From Kiritimatiellales bacterium (GTDB lineage Bacteria; Verrucomicrobiota; Kiritimatiellia; Kiritimatiellales; Pontiellaceae), in contig DAOUQA010000002.1 in NCBI GenBank assembly GCA_030625905.1, positions 1-31,763 of the forward strand: 31,763 nucleotides of DNA. Reading direction: 5' to 3'. The notes under the pieces were generated by a model. The model was not told where the DNA came from, did no database searches, and saw nothing but the letters and a program-made list of their open reading frames with translations. The translations under genes and the position numbers were made by a program. Shown piece after piece: positions 19,038 to 31,763 of the stretch. Position 1 is the first letter of the stretch; each line of letters begins with the position of its first letter.

Positions 19038-19055
19038 TTGGTCGATTTTGAAGAC

Positions 19056-19131
19056 AGGTCGGTAGTTCAATTGGTAGAGCACCGGTTTCCAAAACCGGCT
19101 GTTAGGGGTTCGATTCCCTTCCGACCTGCCA
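19056..19131 (+). tRNA. tRNA-Trp (anticodon CCA)
   Basis: A complete cloverleaf. The acceptor AGGTCGG pairs with CCGACCT, the anticodon stem CCGGT/ACCGG encloses TTCCAAA with anticodon CCA, and the T arm is AGGGG-TTCGATT-CCCTT. The discriminator is G with an encoded CCA. It lies between rpmG and secE, the usual place for this tRNA in many bacteria. Confidence 0.97.
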
Positions 19132-19154
19132 TATGTTGATAACTGGAAAGCACA

Positions 19155-19358
19155 ATGAACAAGCTAACGCAAAGCATCGGAAGCCTGAAGACCTTCATTG
19201 GAGAGGTAAAGGTTGAGTTGTTGAAATGCACCTGGCCCACCCGTAAGGAGTTGTTCGGCCAGTCGGTGGTGGTGATCATCTCTGTGATCATCCTCGGGGC
19301 ATTTGTGGGGCTCTGCGATCTGGTGAACATGGGTTTTCTTAAGTTTATTATCCGCTAG
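19155..19358 (+). CDS. secE: Preprotein translocase subunit SecE
   Basis: A 67-residue SecE of the short, single-span type. The conserved amphipathic helix is FIGEVKVELLKCTWPTRKEL, with the family's K-x-x-W-P-x-x-x-E pattern. One membrane helix follows at about residues 37-60. It stabilises the SecYEG channel in the inner membrane. The gene lies between tRNA-Trp and nusG. Confidence 0.93.
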   Translation: MNKLTQSIGSLKTFIGEVKVELLKCTWPTRKELFGQSVVVIISVIILGAFVGLCDLVNMGFLKFIIR

Positions 19359-19384
19359 TTGATGGGGTGGGGAATACGGTAATC

Positions 19385-19939
19385 ATGGCAAAAAAATGGT
19401 TTATCCTACATGCGCTTTCCGGCCACGAACTCAAGGTTCAGCGGAACATAGCCAGCCGAGTCCAGCAGGAGGGGATGGAGGACATCATCGGCGAGGTGCT
19501 TATTCCCACCGAGAAGGTCTCCGAAGTGAAGCAAGGGAAGAAAACGACGGTAGACCGAAAGTTTTTTCCGGGCTATGTGCTGATCAACATTTGCTTGTAC
19601 GACGATGACAACGCCTTTAACGAGCGGGCCTGGTATTTCATCCAGAATACGCCGAGCGTGATCGGGTTTTTGGGCGGGGAGCGACCCGCTCCGATGAGCG
19701 AGGACGAGGTGAACAGCATTGTCCACCAGATCGAGGAGAAGAAGGAAACGATTGCTCCGAAGGTGATGTTCGAGCCGGGCGAAATGGTGAAGATAACGGA
19801 TGGACCATTCTTGAATTTCAGTGGGGCGATCGAGGAGGTCGATCCAGAGCGTGGCAAGTTGAAGATCGCGGTTTCAATCTTCGGGCGTTCGGCTCCGGTG
19901 GAGCTCGAGTATTGGCAGGTTGAGCGGACCGTTGAATAA
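19385..19939 (+). CDS. nusG: Transcription antitermination factor NusG
   Basis: A 184-residue protein with an N-terminal NGN domain (KKWFILHALSGHELKVQRNI; FFPGYVLINI; VIGFLGG) and a C-terminal KOW domain (FEPGEMVKITDGPFLNFSGAI ending LEYWQVERTVE). It couples RNA polymerase with Rho and the ribosome. ATG 19385 is preferred to an in-frame GTG at 19367, since MAKKWFILH is the usual NusG N-terminus. Confidence 0.95.
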   Translation: MAKKWFILHALSGHELKVQRNIASRVQQEGMEDIIGEVLIPTEKVSEVKQGKKTTVDRKFFPGYVLINICLYDDDNAFNERAWYFIQNTPSVIGFLGGERPAPMSEDEVNSIVHQIEEKKETIAPKVMFEPGEMVKITDGPFLNFSGAIEEVDPERGKLKIAVSIFGRSAPVELEYWQVERTVE

Positions 19940-19957
19940 ATTTGATTGAGGATAGTT

Positions 19958-20380
19958 ATGGCTAAGGAAGTAACAGGGTATATCAAGTTGCAGATACCGG
20001 CAGGGCAGGCAAACCCGGCGCCGCCGGTAGGGCCGGCTTTGGGTCAGCATGGCGTAAACATCATGGAATTCTGCAAGGCATACAATGCCGCAACGCAGAG
20101 CCAGACGGGACTGGTTGTTCCCGTCGTGATCACCGTCTACAGCGACCGCAGCTTTTCGTTCATTACCAAAAGCCCCCCTGCGGCGGTGTTGCTGAAGAAG
20201 GCTGCCGCCATTGCCAAGGGGTCTGGCGAGCCGAACCGCGACAAAGTTGGCACAGTGACGCGTGCGCAGCTTGAGGAAATTGTGGAACTAAAAAAAGACG
20301 ATCTTAACGCAAATGACATGGATGCCGCGGTGCGGATCATCGCAGGGACTGCGCGCAGCATGGGAATTGAGGTAGAATAA
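19958..20380 (+). CDS. rplK: 50S ribosomal protein L11
   Basis: A 140-residue L11. The N-terminal IKLQIPAGQANPAPPVGPAL, GQHGVNIMEFCKAYN, the KSPPAAVLLKKAA segment and the ending RIIAGTARSMGIEVE are all characteristic. It forms the base of the GTPase-associated stalk. ATG 19958 is preferred over an upstream in-frame TTG because MAKEVTGYIKLQ is the usual start. It overlaps nothing and lies 18 bases after nusG. Confidence 0.96.
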   Translation: MAKEVTGYIKLQIPAGQANPAPPVGPALGQHGVNIMEFCKAYNAATQSQTGLVVPVVITVYSDRSFSFITKSPPAAVLLKKAAAIAKGSGEPNRDKVGTVTRAQLEEIVELKKDDLNANDMDAAVRIIAGTARSMGIEVE

Positions 20381-20381
20381 A

Positions 20382-21077
20382 ATGGCTATGCACGGGAAAA
20401 AATATAGCAGTGTAGCGGAAAAGGTAAAGCACGACGCCGACTATAGCGTTGCCGATGCAATTGTTTTTTTGCAGGAAAATCCTACCGCGAAATTTGACGA
20501 AACATTTGAAATGGCCTTCCGGATGGGGGTTGATCCCAGCAAGTCCGACCAGGCCATTCGTTCCACTGTGGCGCTGCCGCACGGAACCGGCAAGGATGTC
20601 CGCATCATTGTATTCGCCACGGGCGATGCCGCCGAAGCCGCCCGCGAAGCGGGCGCCACGGAAGTGGGGTTTGAGGATTTGATCAAGAAGATCCAGGATG
20701 GCTGGATGGATTTCGACGCCGCGGTGGCCACACCGGACGCCATGAAGGAAGTCCGCAAGGTTGCCCGGGTGCTGGGGCCGCGCGGTTTGATGCCGAACCC
20801 AAAAACCGGAACCGTCACCGACGATACGGCTGTTGCGGTGAACCAGCTGAAGGCCGGTCGCGTTGAGTTCCGCATGGATCGGAATGGAAATATCATGGTG
20901 CCGTTCGGCAAGCGTTCCTTTACAACGGAAGCCTTGGCCGAGAATGCCCAGTCGCTGGTGGAAGCCATTCACGGGGCAAGACCGTCAAGTGCAAAGGGCA
21001 CCTACATCAAACGTGCAACCATATCATCGACCATGGGACCCGGACTGCGGGTTTCCCTCAAGGAAATCTCCGGATAG
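20382..21077 (+). CDS. rplA: 50S ribosomal protein L1
   Basis: A 231-residue L1 of usual length, beginning MAMHGKKYSSVAEKV. The strong marker VLGPRGLMPNPKTGTVT lies in the middle, and the end reads GTYIKRATISSTMGPGLRVS. It binds 23S rRNA at the exit-site stalk and in other bacteria acts as the translational repressor of rplK-rplA. Only one base separates it from the rplK stop. Confidence 0.97.
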   Translation: MAMHGKKYSSVAEKVKHDADYSVADAIVFLQENPTAKFDETFEMAFRMGVDPSKSDQAIRSTVALPHGTGKDVRIIVFATGDAAEAAREAGATEVGFEDLIKKIQDGWMDFDAAVATPDAMKEVRKVARVLGPRGLMPNPKTGTVTDDTAVAVNQLKAGRVEFRMDRNGNIMVPFGKRSFTTEALAENAQSLVEAIHGARPSSAKGTYIKRATISSTMGPGLRVSLKEISG

Positions 21078-21096
21078 GAAAGGGTTGGATAATACA

Positions 21097-21627
21097 ATGA
21101 AACCTGAGAGCAAAGGCATTAGGCCTGAAAAGAAATCGATTGCCGCAGAACTTGACGAGCGCGTATCGGGTGCGCTGTACATGATCTTGGCGGACTATAC
21201 CGGCATGGATATGCCGAAGACCACCGAGTTGAAGCAACAGTTGCGCGAAAAGGATGCGTCTTTCAACGTTGTCAACAACCGAGTGCTCAACCGTGCCCTT
21301 GATGGCCGTGCCACCGACCTTCTCAAAGGGCAGACCGCCATGATCTATGGTTCCGGCGACGTGGTTGAAGTGGCTAAGGTAATCAGAAAATTTGCCAAAG
21401 CAAACAAAAAGCCAGAGGTCAAGGGCGGCTATCTTGAAGGGAAGGCGATCTCCGGAGCGGACGTCGTTGAACTCGCTAAATTGCCGGCCAAGGAAGTTCT
21501 GCAGGCGATATTGCTGGGAACGCTACAGGCTCCGTGCCGCCAGTTGGTTGGTGTACTGGATCAGAAGGTCGCATCCCTCGTATACGTATTGGATGCGGTG
21601 AAAACGAAAAAAGAACAAGAAGCGTAA
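21097..21627 (+). CDS. rplJ: 50S ribosomal protein L10
   Basis: A 176-residue L10, the stalk base that binds L7/L12 dimers. Its family features are the N-terminal domain ALYMILADYTGMDMPKTTEL and KDASFNVVNNRVLNRAL, ending in the long C-terminal helix that anchors L12 (QLVGVLDQKVASLVYVLDAV). The ATG at 21097 gives the normal length; upstream in-frame codons run inside rplA and are not coding. L10:L12 complexes commonly autoregulate this mRNA. Confidence 0.95.
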   Translation: MKPESKGIRPEKKSIAAELDERVSGALYMILADYTGMDMPKTTELKQQLREKDASFNVVNNRVLNRALDGRATDLLKGQTAMIYGSGDVVEVAKVIRKFAKANKKPEVKGGYLEGKAISGADVVELAKLPAKEVLQAILLGTLQAPCRQLVGVLDQKVASLVYVLDAVKTKKEQEA

Positions 21628-21666
21628 TAATTTATTAATTGGTAAGTAGTCTAAGGAGGAACGACA

Positions 21667-22101
21667 ATGTCCGAAGAAGCAGTAGAAGTAAAAGAAGAAG
21701 TAAAAGAGGAAGTGAAGCTCGAAGGTAAAATGGCTGAATTTGTGGATTGGGTGGAAACCATTTCGGTTCTCGAACTTTCTCAACTGGTCAAGGCTCTGGA
21801 AGACCGTCTGGGCGTAACTGCCGCAGCTCCGGCTGCCGTTGCCGTTGCAGCGCCTGCAGGTGATGAAGAAGGCGGCGGTGCTGCCGAGCAAACCGAGTTC
21901 GCCGTTATGTTGACTGCGGCCGGTGGGCAGAAAATCCAGGTGATCAAGGAACTTCGCACACTGACGGGTCTCGGCCTCAAGGAAGCCAAAGGCTTGGTTG
22001 ACAGTGCTCCGATTGCCGTCAAGGAAGGGATTTCCAAAGAAGACGCCGAATCCATCAAGGAAAAGCTCGAAGGTGTTGGAGCAACCGTAGAACTCAAGTA
22101 G
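21667..22101 (+). CDS. rplL: 50S ribosomal protein L7/L12 with acidic N-terminal extension
   Basis: The 144-residue frame contains the whole L7/L12. The N-terminal dimer domain is MAEFVDWVETISVLELSQLV, then an Ala/Gly/Pro hinge (VTAAAPAAVAVAAPAG), and the C-terminal domain FAVMLTAAGGQKIQVIKELR with LTGLGLKEAKGLVDSAP. The first 21 residues are extra: EEAVEVKEEVKEEVKLEGK, a repetitive acidic tract. AGGAGG is placed well for the 21667 start, while the internal ATG at 21730 would give the canonical 123 residues and has GAAGG before it. Either or both starts could be used. Confidence 0.93.
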   Translation: MSEEAVEVKEEVKEEVKLEGKMAEFVDWVETISVLELSQLVKALEDRLGVTAAAPAAVAVAAPAGDEEGGGAAEQTEFAVMLTAAGGQKIQVIKELRTLTGLGLKEAKGLVDSAPIAVKEGISKEDAESIKEKLEGVGATVELK

Positions 22102-22131
22102 ACCTCCCCGTTTGCTCGAATTCTAATTATC

Positions 22132-22187
22132 GCCATCCCACAAGGGATGGCTTGTAGATTGTTCCCCTTTGAGAACCGAAGGGGAAC
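22132..22187 (+). other. Two tandem perfect hairpins between rplL and rpoB
   Basis: Stem 1: GCCATCCC (22132-22139) with GGGATGGC (22144-22151), loop ACAA. Stem 2: GTTCCCCTT (22161-22169) with AAGGGGAAC (22179-22187), 9-base loop. No T-run follows either, so they are not classical terminators. In E. coli the rplL-rpoB gap holds a partial attenuator and an RNase III site, and these stems may have a comparable role. Confidence 0.7.
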
Positions 22188-22223
22188 GAGTGTATTCTCC
22201 AATGTAAACCTTGAGGGTGCTGG

Positions 22224-25976
<3,753 letters not shown>

Positions 25977-26015
25977 CCCCAGTTGCCGGCTTGTCCGGCA
26001 AACCATTTAGATTGC

Positions 26016-26021
26016 AGGAGG
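26016..26021 (+). promoter_or_regulatory. Ribosome binding site deciding the rpoC GTG start
   Basis: A perfect AGGAGG lies 7 bases before the GTG at 26029. It fixes the start of rpoC at a GTG rather than at a later ATG. Confidence 0.8.
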
Positions 26022-26028
26022 AACATCG

Positions 26029-30201
<4,173 letters not shown>

Positions 30202-30227
30202 AGCCAAGGTGCTTGCACTCAACCAAA

Positions 30228-30297
30228 GGGCGTCTCGATCCGAAGGGTCGAGATCGCCCTCGAGAAATTCGGGGCGAAATTCCGGGGCGCTTTTTTT
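30228..30297 (+). terminator. Terminator region downstream of rpoC
   Basis: A long hairpin, GGGCGTCTCGA (30228-30238) against TCGAGATCGCCC (30248-30259), with one bulged base. A second GC-rich stretch, GGGGCG, repeats before a T7 run at 30291-30297. TCGCCC at 30254-30259 can also pair with GGGCGA downstream, so alternative folds exist. It probably ends the rpoBC transcript; the T-run is distant from the first stem. Confidence 0.6.
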
Positions 30298-30303
30298 CTT
30301 CAA

Positions 30304-30438
30304 CTACGGTCGATATGCCTGATCGTGCGTCCCGAGATCCAGCAACACGATCTCGCCTTCATTCAATGCAAGAACCAGTACAATCCTATGGCTGTAGGTC
30401 AGCGAGACGGCATGCGTTCCGGCCAGATGCCCCTTCAT
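30304..30438 (-). pseudogene. C-terminal tail of a RelE/YafQ-like toxin
   Basis: A 44-codon stretch reading KGHLAGTHAVSLTYSHRIVL, then EGEIVLLDLGTHDQAY, resembles the C-terminal half of RelE/ParE-superfamily toxins of the YafQ type (KG-L-G-x-x-S, R-I-V, L-L-D-I-G-x-H-D). The N-terminal helices normally present do not appear in the open frame upstream, which looks like random translation. It overlaps the end of the next fragment in another frame. The recognition is by motif only. Confidence 0.45.
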
Positions 30439-30673
30439 GGTCGAGATCGCGGTAGCCCTCCTCGATTCTGGCGATAATGGCATGGGCTTCGGATTCGGGG
30501 GCATCCTTCCATAATCCGCGCAGTATATCGCCGACCTCGCGAACGGCGGCAACCACCGCCGGTATTACTTCCGCCACAACCAGCCGCGAAAAGTTTTCGC
30601 TCTTGTATGCTTCGTATAGCAGCAATCCGGACTGGATGGCTCCGAACCCAAACCCGACAAAGGTCCTGTTCAT
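30386..30673 (-). pseudogene. Fragment of a Rossmann-type dehydrogenase gene
   Basis: A 95-codon frame opening TFVGFGFGAIQSGLLLYEA, with a GxGxxxxG nucleotide-binding loop, followed by a strand ending LVVAEV with an acidic residue. That is one beta-alpha-beta unit of an NAD(P)-binding fold. After about residue 46 the sequence (VGDILRGLWKDAPESEAH and on) no longer looks like a Rossmann enzyme, and a stop follows. It starts 6 bases after the oxidoreductase gene on the same strand, so it was probably the second gene of that operon before truncation. The start resembles mannitol-dehydrogenase-like proteins, from memory. Confidence 0.45.
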
Positions 30674-30679
30674 ATGTTT

Positions 30680-31763
30680 TTACACCGTAACGGTGCTTTC
30701 GTCTTGCTGCGATTGCAGGGCAGCGGTGAAGAGGCTGTGGCTGAGGGCGACCTCTTCGGGGGTCACGCAGCCTGCAAAACTCGAAGGCGGCTTGCCGTGT
30801 TCGAGCTCGTAGAGGAATGCCGCCCACATCTGGAGGATGGAGTCGGAGAAGCCTGCTTCAAAGATTCCACCAGTGAGCGACTTGTAGGCCATCTCGTGCC
30901 CCATATCGATCACCTGCCACGCCTGCTCGCCGCCGGTATATTCCAGTACTTCCAGCGTGTTGATCTGCTTGCTGCTCCAGCGGGCGGAAGTTTTGGTTCC
31001 GAGGATCTCAAGATACCAGGTGTTTTTATTGCCGGGTGAAATCCGCTGCGTCTTGATGGTCAGCGGAAAATCGTTCCCGTCTGCATCGGCTGCAGTGCAG
31101 AGCAGGGTAGCGTTGTCCCATGTTTCGCACTCGGCCATGCCGCCTTTGCCGTCCGGGCGTTCAGGGACAATGTTGGAGAGTATGGCGTGAACATCCTTAG
31201 GAAGCCATCCGGCGCGGAAGGGCATGTGGCAGGCGTGCATGCCGAGATCGCCCATGCAGCCATACTCGCCGTTGAATTTGAGAAGCCGCTTCCAATTGAT
31301 CGGCTTGTTCACATCCATGTCACTGCAGTGCAGGAACCCGCTGTTGACTTCGATGATCCGCCCGAAGGCACCGGATTCTATCATGGTGCCGATGCGCTGC
31401 ATGGCCGGGAAGAAGGGCGATTCGGAACTGCAGCGCACAAAGACATCGGGATGTTGTCTAATGCATTGGGAAATCTTGTCGTTGGCTTCCTTGTCGATCC
31501 CGAAGGGTTTTTCGCCCATCAGGTGTTTACCCGTCTCAATAGCCGCGCAGTAGAACTCCGCATGCAGGTTGTGGGGCACGGCGATGTAGACTGCGTCCAC
31601 ATCCGGGTTCGCCAGTAGTTCCGTGTAATCCTTGGTGACCTGCCGAACCGATGAAAAGTTGCCCTTAAACCACGCCGTCAACTTCTCGTTGGTATCGCAT
31701 ACCGCCACAATTTCGGGGCGGACATCCATATCATCGAGGTGACACCAACGCGCCGCTGCGCTG
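30680..31763 (-). CDS. Gfo/Idh/MocA-family oxidoreductase (partial)
   Basis: The frame runs off the right edge. The internal ATG at 31729 is not the start, because SAAARWCHL and VRPEIVAVCDTNE continue the expected Rossmann fold. About 360 residues are visible; only the first beta strand with the glycine loop is missing. Family features are YIAVPHNLHAEFYCAAIETGKHLMGEKPF (the EKP motif), then the C-terminal alpha/beta domain with SGFLHCSDMD and GCMGDLGMHACH. Such enzymes are NAD(P)-dependent sugar or inositol dehydrogenases; the substrate is unknown. The truncated Rossmann fragment follows it on the same strand. Confidence 0.85.
   Translation of the reverse strand, partial: SAAARWCHLDDMDVRPEIVAVCDTNEKLTAWFKGNFSSVRQVTKDYTELLANPDVDAVYIAVPHNLHAEFYCAAIETGKHLMGEKPFGIDKEANDKISQCIRQHPDVFVRCSSESPFFPAMQRIGTMIESGAFGRIIEVNSGFLHCSDMDVNKPINWKRLLKFNGEYGCMGDLGMHACHMPFRAGWLPKDVHAILSNIVPERPDGKGGMAECETWDNATLLCTAADADGNDFPLTIKTQRISPGNKNTWYLEILGTKTSARWSSKQINTLEVLEYTGGEQAWQVIDMGHEMAYKSLTGGIFEAGFSDSILQMWAAFLYELEHGKPPSSFAGCVTPEEVALSHSLFTAALQSQQDESTVTV

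Overview
This 31.8 kb window is chromosomal DNA of a Gram-negative bacterium. I infer a member of the PVC superphylum, most likely Kiritimatiellota (Pontiella-like). The grounds are the Verrucomicrobia-type conserved small protein near nadB, an EF-Tu effector loop resembling what I recall from planctomycetes, an ExbB/ExbD/TonB-type envelope operon, and imperfect inverted repeats between genes. No 16S rRNA gene is present, so the placement is an inference from memory.

Left part (1-8.6 kb): the 3' end of an unrecognised gene, a convergent radical SAM gene, then a tightly overlapping operon for a cell-envelope energy-transduction module. The operon encodes a large exported TPR protein, ExbB/TolQ, ExbD/TolR, a TonB-like protein, and a membrane-anchored zinc ribbon. 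It is followed by a visibly AT-richer block with an exported propeller-like/glycerophosphodiesterase fusion protein and a truncated inositol-monophosphatase gene that stops after about half the family length.

Middle part (8.8-17.3 kb): nadB with a small charged helical protein upstream; a cytoplasmic PAS histidine kinase and an NtrC-type sigma-54 activator; a strong bidirectional terminator; rpmI-rplT (without infC beside them) and cysE on the minus strand; then thrC on the plus strand and a possible Uma2-family remnant.

Right part (17.3-30.3 kb): the information-processing cluster in canonical order: tRNA-Thr(GGT), tuf, rpmG, tRNA-Trp(CCA), secE, nusG, rplK, rplA, rplJ, rplL, rpoB, rpoC. 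Two perfect hairpins lie between rplL and rpoB, and a GC-rich terminator region follows rpoC. The window ends on the minus strand with a Gfo/Idh/MocA oxidoreductase (its N-terminus lies outside the window) followed by a scrap of a second Rossmann-type gene and a RelE-like toxin tail.

Most genes are ordinary housekeeping genes. The items that merit a second look are the EF-Tu switch I variant, the acidic extension of L7/L12, the three intergenic inverted repeats of different sequence, the truncated IMPase with a compact structured segment directly after its stop, and the envelope operon. I did not see a CRISPR array, prophage, complete insertion sequence or obvious defence system.
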